This document shows, piece by piece, positions 45,029 through 58,722 of a stretch of 64,000 nt of DNA (position 1 is the stretch's first letter; every line of letters begins with the position of its first letter). Both the position numbers and the translations under genes were made by a program. The DNA comes from Zanthoxylum bungeanum (lineage: Eukaryota; Streptophyta; Magnoliopsida; Sapindales; Rutaceae), in assembly GCA_019454045.1 (NCBI GenBank), contig SKCR01041848.1:29285-93284 (forward strand). Reading direction: 5' to 3'. Under the pieces are notes generated by a model. The model saw nothing but the letters and a program-made list of their open reading frames with translations. It had not been told where the DNA came from and made no database searches.

Positions 45029-46964
45029 TGGTTCCCACACTAGGTCAAACCAAGATCAATTAAGCAATGAAATGAGCGAATACAACAAAGTAAAGTAGCG
45101 TAAATACTCACTTTGATCGGCTTTTGGATGCGATGAACAAAAAAAAAAATTCTGCTCATAGATTTTCCTCCTTGTGTAATTCAGCCAAGCCCCTTTGTTT
45201 TTTATCTTCAAGCTCCAAGCTTTGTGAATGATTCCATGCTCAAGGGTTGGTTTCCCTATCACCTTTGTAAGACTCCGTGTGTGCTAGCACTTGAAAATTT
45301 GCAACAAATTTTTTCTCATTCTCTTCACTTAGTTCTCACGGTAATGAGAAAAAGAAGAAAGAAAATGGCGTGAATGTGAGAGAGAGAAAGGAAGTGAATG
45401 TTGACTTGTAATTGATTTCCAATTCTAATTAATGATATACCAAAATTTGGTAATAAGATTCATTCCACCAAGTTGTGTTTTACAAGTTTCCAACAACCCA
45501 ACCACTTCCATCAACCAAAAAAGTAGATGAGATGGACTAGGTGATGTGACTTGTGGGCCGCACTTGATTCAAAATCCGAGTGGGCCCGCAACACATCCCG
45601 GGCTCGGGTTCGCTAATTCTGAATTAACGAATTTTCTGTTGCGATGTAATTAAATCAAATTTAATTAAATAATTATGCCTAGCAAAATTACTATTCACGT
45701 CGCTAGCGAATTAATTCTAAATTAACACGTTTTCCCGAATTAAAATCTAATTTTAATTCCGCGTCGAAATCTAATTTCGCATAATATATCGAATATATTA
45801 TTTTATCGATTAATTCGAATTAATCGTTCTCTCTCTTAAATAGAATTTTATCCCAGATAAAATCTCTCTGTAATTAATTCTAGATTAATTTTCTCTCTCT
45901 TATAATTAATCCCAGATTAATTATGTCCGAGTCATACGTCATCGGTGAATCTTCGGGAAGCGACCCATGAGATCCCTGGATATGTTGGCAGAAAATCCGG
46001 TTGTCAGACTATCCGAACACGTACGTACCTAGTACTACGTTATTACCGATTTACAAGACATAGTTGGCTTCTAGCAAAGCACCGTGCCTACCCAATTCTC
46101 CAGAAATATTCTTAAAGGAATATATAATCTGTATCAGGCGTAGTATACGTAGTATTGCGTATTGCGATCCAGTATCTTATGTCACATGCTAGGCCTGGGG
46201 CTGGAATTGTGTATGCCCTGTACGAAGCATATATCGGATCTCTGGTAACTAGTCTCTATAATCGGATAATCATGACCTAGTCATATTATCCCGATGACTG
46301 CAGTACTAAAGAGTACTAGTTATGTATCCTGCGTGATCATCATCTCCATATGACTAGAGTGATACTCCATCTTGACATCACAACCAATACACTACGATTC
46401 TCAATATACCCAGAAGAGGCGTACACAGAACCGTTAAAGTTGAAAGCCCTAGACAACAAACCAAGTATATTGATTGTCGCAAGTATTAGCAATGCAAGTC
46501 ACAGGTTAAGACCAAATACACCTACCCTGATTAGGACATCCATAGACACATAGTCATACTACCAATGGAATTCTGAGGGGTCTATCCAGAGCGAAGCTAT
46601 TCCCGTACCATCGGTAAACACAACCTCCTATTACACTTGCATAAGTATCCAATACTTCAATATATGAGAACTATGTCGTTATGCTCCCACAACGTACACA
46701 AGTGCAATACTAGTCTATTTCGCATTATCGATGTCCAGTCTCGATAATACTACGACTATGGATATTTAATGATTAAACCTTCGTGGATTGATACTGTCTC
46801 ATATCATCTAAATCCGGAACTAATCATATGGACTTTTATCATTTATGTATCTGGTAATCTAATTACAAATGATAAAGAGAGAATTTCCTTTGTCACATAG
46901 TTAATTTGTACAACAACACCATGTTCTGTACAATATTGATGATATGGGTCATAATTGTCCAACA
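45029..46964 (-). repeat. 3' LTR of Copia-E
   Basis: It aligns with 52915-54870 from 45040 onward; the first 11 bases differ. It ends GTCCAACA at 46964 (minus-strand TGTTGGAC start). The inverted-repeat chain is at about 45610-45925. Confidence 0.88.
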
Positions 46965-46980
46965 ATCTCCCACTTGGCCT
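46965..46980 (-). other. Polypurine tract of Copia-E
   Basis: The plus strand ATCTCCCACTTGGCC reads GGCCAAGTGGGAGAT on the minus strand, adjacent to TGTTGGAC. Confidence 0.9.
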
Positions 46981-49900
46981 ATAGCCAATCACTCAAGTGT
47001 CCTACACTTGAAATATGTACGAGTTGCTCAAACTTCTACTTGAGAAACAGCTTTCGTCAGTGGATTTACAAGGTTATCATTGATGCGATTTATTCGATCA
47101 TCGATTACATATGATATAGATAGTGAATCATCCGAATGAATAGATGAATAGTTGAAATATACTTGGATCATTGATGAGACCATGTGATTCTTTAGCCTTG
47201 TTGTAGCCTAGCTCAGCTGCTAACAGAACTACTCCTAATCTAATTAGGAAATTTACAGATCCAAAAATTGCTTCCTTTGATGCCTCAGCTGCAGCAATAT
47301 TCCACTTTTGTTGTTTATATCGGCAACAGTATCTTGCTTGGAAGATTTCCAGCTCATTGTTCCGTTATTCAAACTATATAGTATCCTTATTACGACTTAC
47401 AGTCGTTTTTATCAGTTTGGAAACTTGCAGCGATGATCCCAGTCACTTCAAGTTCTCCTCCTCTATAAATTAAGAAAGCATCCTTAGATCATCTAAGATA
47501 CTTAAGGATGTTCTTAACATCAATCCAGTGACTATCACCTGGATCGGCCTGATTGTGACTTCATATGCTCAAAGCATATGAGACACCAGGTCACGTACAT
47601 CTCTTTCAATGTATGAGTTCTCGGAGAGTGCCAACAACTTTTAAATCTATCCCAGTAGATCCTTATTCCTAGAATAAAGGTTGTCTCCCCCAAGTATTCT
47701 ACGGAGAATTTTCATGAAAGCCAAGCTTTCGCCGATTGTATTATGGGAATGTCATTTCCAAGAAATGATATGTCATTATTTTATAGGACAATCATTGTCA
47801 GTGCGCTCCCACTAACCTCCTTATATACACAAGAATCATATGCTTTTTGAATTAAATCATATACCATTATGATCTTATCAAAACATTAGTTCCAAGAACT
47901 TAATGCTTGCCTCAATCCATAAATGGATCGAATTAACTTGCAAACCTTGTTTGCTCGTTTTGGTACAACAAAACCGTCAGGATGTTGTAAACATCCTCCA
48001 AAAGTTTTCCGTTAAGGAAAGCGGTTTTGACATTCAACTGCCATATTTCATAAATGAAACATGCAGCAATAGCAAGCATTATCCAAATGGATTAAATCAT
48101 GGCAACGAGGTAAAAGGTTTCGTCGTAATCAACCCAATGTGATAACGATACCTTTTCGCTACAAGCTAGCTTTGTACGTTTGTATGTTGTCCACATGTCT
48201 CTCATGTCTTCCTTGAAGACTCATATAGTACCAATAGGCACAATGCCTTCCGGTACATCAACCAGTATCCAAACTTGGTTGGTATACATGGAATCCATTT
48301 CGGACATCATGGCACTTTGCCATAATAGGGAGTCGATACCTTGTATCACTTCCTCATACGTAGCCAGTTCGTTTTCCTCAATAAGATTGACATCTTCATG
48401 AGGTGAGATCAGAAACCCATACCTCCCAGGTTGTTTTCTGACTCTCACCGACTTGCGCGGTTCTTGTGTATTTGAAGATTATGGTACAATTTCATCCCTG
48501 ATGAACTGTTTGTATTCCATTAAGGAATCGGTGCCTGGAACAGTATTACTCTGACTTTCATCGAGTTTTACTTTCCTCTCACTTACCACTGCATATAGGT
48601 ATTCCTTTTAGGAAAACCGCATAGCGAGCAACAATTACATTGTTCTCTAGTGAGTTGTATAAGTACTATACTTTGGTTTCCCTAGGATAACCCACAAATT
48701 AGGCACTTATCCAATTTGGGTTCTAGTTTGGTATCATCCAAACATATGCCCAGCATTCCCAAATCACCAGGAATGAGAAAACCCGGTTTCTTTCCTGTTC
48801 ATATCTAATATGAAGTCTGTCAAACAGATTTTCATGGAACCTTATTCAAAATAAGTATTACATTGTTTAATGTGTATCCCTAGAAGGAAAATGGTAGCTC
48901 AGAGCGACTCATAATTAACCTTACATGTCCAACAAAGTTTGGTTTCTCTGTTCGGACACACGTCAAATTGAGGTGTTCCGTGAAGAGTCCACATGAAAGA
49001 ATATTATACTCTTTCAAGTATTCGAGAAACTTATTGCTTAAGTATTTTCCACCATGGTCTAACCTTGACTGTTTTAATACTTTAGCCGATTTGTCTGTCT
49101 ACTTCATGTCGAAACTCTTTGAATTTATCAAAAGTTTCCGATTTATGTTTCACAAGAAACACATAACCATAACGTGATGCCACATCCGTAAAGGTTACAA
49201 AGTGTTCATATCCACCTCTAGCTTAGCTAGATATGGGCCCATTTACGTCACTATGAACGAGGGCTAACAGATCTGTGGTACTTGTACTTTTACTAAGTAA
49301 AAGGTGTTTTAGGCACTTTGCCTAATGAACTAGATTCGTAGACATCATTTGATTAGAATCAAATCCATCCTAGTACCCACTCTTCGAAAGTGTGGATTTA
49401 CGAGTCTTGTTTAATGTGTCCCAGACAACAATGCCACAAATAAGTCTCATCTGATTAATTCAGTTTGAGCTACTTGTTTGTCATGTTATACATTTGAGAT
49501 TCATTTATATTCAAAATATAAATACTGTTATTCACATCTAATGTGTTTATCTCAATATCATCTTTATAAAATAAAACACTTAGTGTTCTAGAATATAAAG
49601 GTATACCCGCAATGGGTTATATTAAATTAGATATAGATGTTTCTAGTCAAACTAGGTACATTATAACAGTTTCCTAATTTAAGTACATACCCAAATGGTA
49701 GTTCCTAAACTTAGGTTTCTACGGTTTAAAACAGCGACTCTCGTCCCGTTTTCGACTCGCAGGTTCTCAACTGAAGTCAGTATCCTGCTAATCAGCAGAT
49801 TCCGCACATCAGTACATATTTATGTACCACATCTAGTATCAAAATCCAATTTTGAAACTATAGTGAACATGTTTATGACAAACATTCTTGAAGCCGGAGC

Positions 49901-49990
49901 CTTGCCCCGCCTTCACTTCCTTCATGTCTGCCTTGTCCATACGGCAGTCACGCTTCAGTGACCCCGTTTGCCACAGTTTAGGCAGACATC
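46981..49990 (-). pseudogene. gag-pol pseudogene of Copia-E
   Basis: On the minus strand the zinc-knuckle remnant is at 49984-49944 (C-x2-C, GH, then a one-base deletion). Integrase remnants lie at 49420-48850. RT lies at 48450-47740, with an open 75-codon piece (48448-48221) reading ISPHEDVNLIEENELATYEE and then SLLWQSAMMSEMDSMYTNQV. RNase H lies at 47480-47000. The YVDD segment is replaced as in Copia-A/B (about 47790-47755). Stops and frameshifts are scattered elsewhere. Confidence 0.87.
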
Positions 49991-52901
49991 TTGGGATATG
50001 TCATTTGTCTTCCAGAAGACTGTGATGATTTTACTTTGCCCATTTTAGAAGCTCTGGCTCTGCTTCCTAGAGCATAGCCATCAACTCTCCAAGAGTTTAC
50101 TCTTGGTTCATAATGAACCTGCCCCAGCTTTCGGGTAGAGACTATAAGATCAAATCTTTGGTAGTCTCGGCCACGTAGGTAATGCCCAGCTAACCTAGCT
50201 GATCGATGTCAGCAATCATCTGCGACCTAGTGCTCGACAGATGTACCCTCTGACATACATGAGCGAAAGAGCTTCTTTTGCAATTTGTACTTCTAAGATC
50301 TAAGGATAGATCTATGAAGATCTTTAATTTCATCATATTACAAGGATCTAATCCTTAATTTGACGACGGAATTAAAGAGTCATTGCGGTAAGCATAAGGA
50401 TTGAGCACTAAAGTTATCATCACCATGAGTCTTCCAAAACTCATGCTCCACTATTTGCTCAACTCCGGGCTTAGGCCTGAGATGTTTCTCTATCAAATAG
50501 AATAACTTCTCAGTTCCCAGGACTATCCTGAGGTTTTATTCCCAATTGAAAATTAAAGCCGTTTAAAGACATTTTCACCCAGGATTATGTTCTAAACGCT
50601 AATCTTTCAGTTATCTTGATTCAATAGTCCAACTATCCAATCAACGATTTCGGGTACAATAATTATAATGATTACTATAGTCTAACTATATAATCAACTA
50701 TAATTTGATTGGTTAAATTCAAATATATTGATTACTATAATCCAATTATATAATCAACTATAAATTGAAGTAGTTTGAATACAGTCCAACTGTTTAATTT
50801 TAAAACAACAATTAAATATTAGTCCAACTAATATATTTATAATTAATGACGAAAAATGAAATGAGCGCGTATTGGCAAGTATCTAAACAAATTGCAAATT
50901 TAATACTTGCCTCCCACTATTTTTCGGCGAGCCTCTAACCCTCTGTTGAGTACTCGGGAAACCTAGTTTCCTAGTGGGCTAGGATCCCGTTAAATAACAC
51001 ACAACCTTGACTTTGGCCAACAAGCTGTATGATATTTAACTAGGTAGATCTCTAAGATCAATTGGATCTCATCCAATTCCTAGATCCAGTAGGTGGACAT
51101 CCAAGTCCGAAACATATATCTAATATATGCCAATATATAATATATTCCCTAACCTTTTCCTCTGAATCAACTAAGCCTTGGCTTTGGCACAACAAGCTTA
51201 ATGATTCCAGTTAAGCGGGACCCATTGACTTGGAAAGCTTCGTAATCGATGTCGATGGACAAGAAGTGATCTTGACTTTGGCCAACAAATCACAACTTGG
51301 ACAAGACATGCGATATGGAACAAAGCCTTCATGATTCAAACACATCCGCGATGGACAAAGGTCTTGACTTTGGCCAACAAAACAGTGCCAATCTTGGATC
51401 TTGAGAATGAATCATTCAATGGAAGGAAAACGCTTAATATTTGTTGAGGGTTTTTCGCGTAATTGGCAACCAATTAATTATCTTTGATTAGGTCTCATCA
51501 TACACCCTTAAGCATGCATTCTAAAAGCATAATAAGGCGCGATAAATAAATTAATAATGATATGCGGATGGATATTTAAAACATTTTGTTCCTAGAACAA
51601 ATCTCTCTATTCCTCTCTCCCGCTAGCACAAATCTTACTTCTACCCAATTACATAACACTTCTAAAGAAACCTCATTTACATTGAGGGAATAGGTGAGAA
51701 GAGAAGAAACAAAGAATCAAGAGGTAATAGGCTGGACACGCAGGTCCAATTTAATAAATTCTAAATTTATTACAACAATTTCCAAAATGCCCTCACCCAT
51801 CTAATATCCATCTGATATACATTATTCATTATCACATCCATGTATTCACACAAAGCATGTTATCAATCAATCTAATCCAATTAATTAATCTTTGATTAAT
51901 GACCATCCAATGTTCAAACAACGATTTGATTTGCGCGAGTCCAACTCGTTTAAGAATAAGTACTCAAAGTACGAATTCTTGAATTATATCAAACTACAAT
52001 ATTAATCCAATTTAATTGTATTCAATACTAATTCTTTATTAATTCCAAATTAAATAATTACACTTTATTAATGAGCCTTTGCGACTTAGATTCTAAATCT
52101 AATCTTAATGGGTCTCAAAACCAATTAAATCCATGTCAATTTAATTAAAGTCCAATGGGCTTTCAATTAATTTATAAGGCATGGACTTTGGCAACCAAAG
52201 CCCAATAAGGAATCACCATTGCCAAAAATCAATTTAGGCCCATTAGGCCCAATTAAATATTTAAAGGCCCATTAATATATTTGGACTTTATGGAAATGGT
52301 TTTAGGCCCAATTGGATCCAACCAATTAACCTAAACCAAACTTGGCCCAACCAAGCCCATTAAGCCCAAATACAACTTTATTAGCCCAATTCCAAATTTA
52401 GCCCAACTAATTAAATTCCATATCCCAAATATCATAATTTAATCAATTAAAGTGTATAGCCATAATTAATTATTTAAATTAACATTTCCAAAATACCAAT
52501 TTACATAATTAATCATGTTAATTAATCAATTTATGTCCAACACAAATTGAAGCAAAATCAATCCAACATGCTTCAATAACTCTCGGCAATTAGGGGATTT
52601 TTATATCAATTTGATTTCAATCCAATTAAATCACACAAATTAATATATCCCATGCATTTTAAACAATCCAATTGTCTAAAATTCAAAATCACCAAGAGCT
52701 TAGGGTTTCTATCACTTTCGGCCAAGCCACAAATTTGGGGAAAATTAATCCAATTAATTTTTCTTCAAATTGATCATGCACAACTCAAAGTTAACATATT
52801 ATAAGCATGCTCAAACAAACAATTTTCCAAAAACATGCTCAAATCAAAAATACCCAAATTAAAATTAAGAACCCTAAATTTCAATTTCATGCTTAATAAC
52901 C
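49991..52901 (-). other. Leader / decayed gag region of Copia-E
   Basis: It is co-linear with the Copia-A/B leaders. The plus strand carries CTTGACTTTGGCCAACAA at about 51007 (one change), 51283 and 51362. The plus-strand region 51230-51330 still reads as the frame that is antisense in Copia-A/B (SFVIDVDGQEVILTLANK). CCA-centred inverted repeats (TGG on the element strand) lie at 50630-50840. No gag domain is visible. Confidence 0.68.
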
Positions 52902-52913
52902 GCTCTGATACCA
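52902..52913 (-). other. Primer-binding site of Copia-E
   Basis: GCTCTGATACCA on the plus strand is TGGTATCAGAGC on the minus strand, one base from the LTR end. Confidence 0.95.
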
Positions 52914-52914
52914 T

Positions 52915-54870
52915 TGTTGGGTTTTCTAGGTCAAACCAAGATCAATTAAGCAATGAAATGTGTGAATACAACAAAGTAAAGTGCGAAAATACTCACTTTG
53001 ATCGGCTTTTGGATGCGATGAACATAAAAAAAATTCTGCTCCAAGCTTTTCCTCCTTGTGTGATTCGGCCAAGCCCCTTTATTTTTGATCTTCAAGCTCC
53101 AAGCTTGTGAATGATTCCATGCTCAAGGGTTGGTTTCCCTATCACCTTTGAAAGACTCCTTGTGTGTGCTAGCACTTGAAAAATTTGCAACAAATTTTCA
53201 TCTCCTCTCAATTATGTTGATCACGGCAATGGAAGAGAAAAGAAAAAGAAGAAAGAAAATGGCTGTTGCCGTGTGAATGTGAGACATAGAAGGGAAGTGA
53301 ATGTTGACTTGAAATTTGATTTCCAAAATCTAATTAATGATATACCAAAATTTGGTAATAAGTCATTCATCCACCAACTTGTGTGTTGTACAAATTTCCA
53401 ACAACCCAACCACTTCATCAACCAAAAGGAGATGAGATGGACTATGTGATGTGACTTGTGGGCCCCACTTGATTCAAAATCCGAGTGGGCCCGCAACACA
53501 TCCCGGGCTCGGGTTCGCTAATTCCGAATTAACGAATTTTCCGTTGCGACGTAATTAAATCAAATTTAATTAAATAATTATGCCTAGCAAAATTACTATT
53601 CACGTCGCTAGCGAATTAATTCAAAATTAACTCGTTTGCCCGAATTAAAATCTAATTTTAATTCCGCGTCGAAATCTAATTTCGCATTAATATATCGAAT
53701 ATATTATTTTATCGATTAATTCCAAATTAATCGTTCTCTCTCTCTTTAAATAGAATTTTATCCCAGATAAAATCTCTCCTCAATTAATCCTAGATTAATT
53801 TTCTCTCTTATAATTAATCCCAGATTAATTATGTTCGAGTCATACGTCATCGGTGAATCTTCGAGAGCGACCCATGAGATCCCTGGATATGTTGGCAGTA
53901 AACGTCGTCGTCGGACTATCCGAACACGTACGTACCTAGTACTACGTTTTTACCGATTTACAAGACATGGTTGGCTTCTAGCAAAGCACCGTGCCTACCC
54001 AATTCTCCAGAAATATTCTTAAAGGAATATATAATCTATATCAGGCGTAGTATACGTAGTATTGCGTATTGCGATCCAGTATCGGATGTCACATGCTAGG
54101 CCTGGGGCTGGGATGGAATTGTGTCTGCCCCGTACGAAGCATATATCGGATCTCTGGTAACTAGTCTCTATAATCGGATAATCATGACCTAGTCATATTA
54201 TCCCGATGACTGCAGTACTAAAGAGTACTAGTTTCGTATCCTGCGTGATCATCATCTCCATATGACTAGAGTGATACTTCCATCTTGACATCACACCCAA
54301 TACACTACGATTCTCAATATACCCAGAAGAGGCGTACACAGAACCTGTTAAAGCCCTGGACGACCAAAACCAAAGTATATTGATTGTCGCAAGTATTAGC
54401 GATGCAAGTTTCAGGTTAAGACCAAATACACCTACCTGATTCGGACTTCCATAGACACATAGTCATACTACCAATGGAATTCCGAGGGTCTATCCAGAGC
54501 GAAGCTGTTCCCGTACCATCGGTAAAACAACCTCCTATTACACTTGCATGAGTATCCAATACTTAAATATATGAGAACTATGTCGTTATGCTCCCACAAC
54601 GCGCACAAGTGCAATACTAGTCTATTCCGCATTATCGATGTCCAGTCTCGATAATACTACGACTAGGGATATTTAATGATTAAACCTTAGTGGATTAATA
54701 TTGTCTCATATCATTAATCCGGAACTAATCATATGGACTTTTATCATTTATATATCTTGGTAATCTAATTACAAATGATAAAAGAGCAATTTCCTTTGTC
54801 ACATAGTTAATTTGTACAACAACACCATGTTCTGTACAAATAGTGATGTATGGGTCATAATTGTCCAACA
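52915..54870 (-). repeat. 5' LTR of Copia-E
   Basis: This 1,956-bp LTR on the minus strand starts TGTTGGACAATTATGACC at 54870 and ends AACCCAACA at 52915. Confidence 0.92.
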
Positions 54871-55428
54871 CACAGAACCTGTTAAAGCCCCGGATGACCA
54901 ACAACCAAAAGTAATTGATTGTCGCCAAGTATTAGCTATGCAAGTCTCAGGTTTAAAGACCAAATACACCTACCCTGATTCGGATTTCCCATAGGCCCAA
55001 AACAACAAAAGTCATACTTACCAATGGGATTCTGAAGGGTCTTATTCAGAGCGAAGCTGTTGTTTCCGTACCATCGGTAAACAGAACCTCCTATTACATG
55101 CATGAGTATCCAATACCCTAAATATATGAGAACTATGTCGTACGCTTCCATAACACGCACAAGTGTAATACTAGTCTATTCTGCATTATCGATGTCCAGT
55201 CTCGATAATACTACGACTAGGGATATTTAATGATTATACCTTACGTGGATTAATACTGTCTCATATCTTATTAATCTAGTACTAATCATATGGACTTTTA
55301 TCATTTATATATCCCGGTAATCCAAATACAAATGATAAAAGAGCAATTTCCTTTGTCACATAGTTAATTTGTACAACAACACCATGTTCTGTACAAATAG
55401 TGATGCTATGGGTCATAATTATCCAACA
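54871..55428 (-). repeat. Partial LTR duplicate next to Copia-E
   Basis: It begins CACAGAACCTGTTAAAGCCC, the same words as 54337-54356, and runs in parallel to the same LTR terminus (ATCCAACA at 55428 against GTCCAACA at 54870). The two copies (534 and 558 bp) are tandem and differ by many small insertions. It may be a tandem duplication or the stump of a second LTR. Confidence 0.85.
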
Positions 55429-55762
55429 CGCACTTCACTAGTTAAGTCTAAAGGTTCTGAAATGATGGGTCACACTCACAAATGAATGATTAAATGTTAA
55501 TCAAAATTCCTTGATTATATTAAATTATGGTTGGTTAATATAGGAATAAGAGTTATTCCTGTATATATTAATCAATTGAGATTGTCTCGATCTATCATGC
55601 AAATACTTGACCTACCATATGGCGGCACTTATTCGTGGATGATAGATTTCTATGGCATAATAATTATCTTAGGTTTCTAATTTATTATTCATGGTTCATG
55701 CATCATGTTTAATTTTATGCCAAAATATTTGATAATTTAAATATGCAATGAATGAATATTAA

Positions 55763-56705
55763 ATGCATGTTTATTTTATTTTCAGCCATGATTTCTCCAA
55801 TTTTTTCATTCTCTCTAATGATAAATTAACGGAAGAAAAATATGTTAAGTGGAAAAGTAACATGAACGTTATCATGGTCTGTGAAGACCTAAAGTTAGTA
55901 CTGATGGAGGAGCGTCCTCCCGAACCGGCTAAAAATGATGGCCAAACTTTGCGCGAAGCCTATCAAAAATGGGTTGCGGCTAATGAGAAGGCATGCTGTC
56001 TAGCAGCGATGTCTGAGGTTCTTGTTGCAAAGTATGAGCCTATGGCTACAGTATCTCAGATGATAGAGTCATTGCAGGGCATGTTCGGTCAGCCTATGGA
56101 GCGTCAACGTCATGAGACCACGGTTCTCAACGATGACTGATAAGATGAAGGATGGGGCATCAGTCCGAGAGCACGTCTTGAGGATGATGACCTACCTCAA
56201 TACAGCTGAAACCCATGGCGATCGTATTGACAAACAGAGCCAGGTGACCATGATTATGGAAACTCTTTCGAAGCATTTCCTGGAGTTTAAAAGCAACTAT
56301 GTTATGAACAAGTTGACTTTTATTTTGATCCAGCTGCTGAATGAGCTCACCCATTACGAGCCCATGCTTTTGGATCCTCGTAAGCCTAGTGCTGAGGAAA
56401 ATGTTACCGAGTCTTCTAAATCTGCCAAGAGCAAGAATAAATGAACTGGGAAGGCTAAGGCTAAGCCTATGAAGAAGAAGAAGAAGAACAAGAAAGGCTC
56501 TAAGGATGCCAAGCCTAATGGAAAGCGTTTCCATTGCAACAATGACGGACATTGAAAAAGGAATTGTCCTAAATACCTTACTGAGCTGAAAGAGAAGAAG
56601 GCTACAGGTAAATACGATTTACTTGTTATCGAATCTCTATTAATGGAGGATGATAAATCTGTTTGGATTGTTGATTTTAGAGCCACTAACCATATTTATT
56701 CTTAT
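55763..56705 (+). pseudogene. Copia-F gag (UBN2 type) and protease start
   Basis: The frame from 55763 reads SNDKLTEEKYVKWKSNMNVI and on to LQGMFG. A frameshift at about 56110-56125 moves to frame 56112-56444 (MTDKMKDGASVREHVLRM, then the C-terminal gag core). A stop at 56442 is followed by a lysine-rich stretch and a zinc knuckle near 56525-56575 whose first Cys is Arg and whose Trp codon is TGA. The protease motif near 56665-56685 has DFR where the catalytic DSG is expected, followed by ATNH. UBN2-type gag builds the Copia particle. Confidence 0.85.
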
Positions 56706-56999
56706 TTGTAGCTACTTGACTCATGGAGAACCTTGCTGAATGTGACTACACCATGAGGGTCGAGACAGGGGATGATGTTTCAGCAAGAGCAGTGGAAGTT
56801 TCCAATTAAAAATTTAAGAATGATAGTTATTTAATTTTGAACAATATGTTATTCATTCCTAGTTTTCAGGAATTTGATTTCTGTTTCCAAAATTTTGGAT
56901 GATGGTTTTTCGGTTTATTTTAATTGTAATTGGTTATTATTGGTAGAAATGGATTAACCATATGCACAGGAAAACTCAGAAAACAATTTATATGCGTTA

Positions 57000-57455
57000 A
57001 GACCGTTAGCACATTGGTCAATGCTCAACACTAAAATGTTTAAGGTTGAGAAATATAAAATAAAACAGAAAAAGATTTTTCACGATGATACATATCTGTT
57101 GCATCCTAAACTTGGTTATATCAGCCTTAACCGGATAAATAGGTTGATAAAGAACACAGCCTTAAACCAAATAAAGCTCGGAACTTTACCACTCTGTGAA
57201 TCCTGTTTAGAAGGAAAAATGACCAATAGACCTTTTACTTGAATATGTATAAGATTCAGTCAACCACTTGAGGTAATACATTCGGACGCTTGAGGATCGA
57301 TGAATGTAAGAGCCCGAGGTGTTTATGAATACTTTGTCATATTTATTGACGATTATTCAAGATATGGATATGCTTACCTAATGCAGCACAAGTCATATAC
57401 TTTTGAAAAGTTCAAAGAGTATCATGCTGAGGTTCAGAACCAGTTCCTCCTTCAT
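57000..57455 (+). pseudogene. Copia-F integrase N-terminal part
   Basis: 57021-57242 encodes the gag-pre-integrase/zinc-binding domain: LGYISLNRINRL, then CESCLEGKMTNRPF. The second His of the finger is Tyr, while the CxxC pair is kept. In the same frame after a stop, the integrase core starts (VIHSD and then FIDDYSRYGYAYLM), with the first catalytic Asp and the downstream Asp pair visible. It stops where the Gypsy-like LTR begins. Confidence 0.85.
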
Positions 57456-58710
57456 GGTCTATAAGCGGTAATTTAGTTAGATTATAAACCATGAGACAAG
57501 TTCAGAACTAGGCTAAACTTCTCAATTCAAGTACGTGATATCGTCACTTGGTATATCATGCTTGTAGTAAGTTGTATTGTATGTACGCGAACTGATACGA
57601 GACCCTAGGGGTGGTCTCTAATACGCTAGGGTGGAACTGGGATGATTTAAAATTGATTTGGGAATGACTTTGTGCCACGCATCGTGACGCAAATCCTTGC
57701 ACGTTGTGACGCGCAACGTCTAGAAACATGCTGCCATTTTTCCCTTGTGCGTCGCGACATGAATCAATTTTTTAGGATTTTATTTTTGCTTCTCCATGTT
57801 CATCATCTACCTAAAATTACCAAAAACACTTCCATACTAAAAACCAATGTACAATACATCATATTACACTCAATTTCAGATACACTAAACCACCATTTCA
57901 TCAAGAATCAACTTTTAATCTATTTCATATACCTCACATAGTTATACCCAAAACTTAACAAGTTGGGGTTTTTTTTCAAAATTTCCATTGTTTTAATACA
58001 AAAGTCACACAATCATCATCACACCCAAGCTCACAACATATTACAAGTATCAAATCATCAAAACTTAATATTTCACAATTTGGGTCATGCATTTCTTACC
58101 TCTTTCTTTTGATTTCCAACACTTCCCAAGCCTCTAATAGTTTCCAAGCTCTTTTATTCTTTATTTCTTTCTTCTTTTTCTTTCATCTTCTCTCTTTCTT
58201 CTATTTATATTTTTCTTCTCATTCTCATCTTTCTCATTCACGTCGTCTACTCTTTTTTTTTGTTCTCCATTTGTGAATTAGTGAATTAGTGATTCATTTT
58301 ATACTTAGCCATAAAAAAAAAGTGTAGAATTTTGAAGAAGCTTGTAGAATTTACTAGAATGCCCTCGGGTACTATTCATCTGAATTTGCGATCTGCATGT
58401 TTAGCCCATTTTTGGTTCTAATTTGGGAAAATATTCAATGTAAAAGTTGTATATCTCGATCTCAGCTTTCCAACGATATAAAATCCATAAAATCGAAGTT
58501 TGTATGAGAAATTTACGGCCCAAATTCCATGGGCTGTCCAGAATGGAACATCATAGAATTTTGCATCGAAATTCCAAAGAATTTGTCGTTTATCCCTAAA
58601 GTTGTTCCATAAATGTATATATACTCAGAAATAATTTATATTATGTAACACTCATTCCACGATGTAACAATATTGTAGTATAACAGTAGTAGAGACTACC
58701 GGTCGTTACA
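57456..58710 (-). repeat. 3' LTR of the Gypsy-like element
   Basis: On the minus strand it starts TGTAACGACCGG at 58710 and ends ...TTATAGACC at about 57456. It matches 62534-63480 along the overlap. It includes decayed copies of the GCGTCGCGACGC palindrome at 57679-57760. It inserted into Copia-F integrase. Confidence 0.85.
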
Positions 58711-58722
58711 AATTCTCCCCTT
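58711..58722 (-). other. Polypurine tract of the Gypsy-like element
   Basis: The plus strand AATTCTCCCCTT is AAGGGGAGAATT on the minus strand, directly before TGTAACGACC. Confidence 0.88.

Larger units (their letters stand above)
45029..54870 (-). mobile_element. Copia-E: full-length Copia retrotransposon, minus strand
   Basis: The 9.8-kb element has LTRs at both ends, a primer-binding site next to the 5' LTR (52902-52913) and a polypurine tract at 46965. The internal order is co-linear with Copia-A. Its LTR subfamily matches Copia-A. The outer edges are unclear: the low end has an altered tip at 45029-45040, and the high end is followed directly by a partial LTR duplicate. No convincing target duplication was found. 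Confidence 0.88.
55429..57455 (+). mobile_element. Copia-F: gag-to-integrase fragment, plus strand
   Basis: It holds the leader (55429-55762), gag, protease and the start of integrase of another Copia element. It lacks both LTRs: the left is replaced by the LTR duplicate, and the right is cut by the Gypsy-like LTR at about 57456. Coding is better preserved than in Copia-A/B/D/E. Confidence 0.83.

Noticed and set aside
54871..55428. Independent full Copia LTR
   Set aside because: Only the outer third of the LTR is present, with no primer-binding site, polypurine tract or target duplication, so it is recorded as a partial duplicate.
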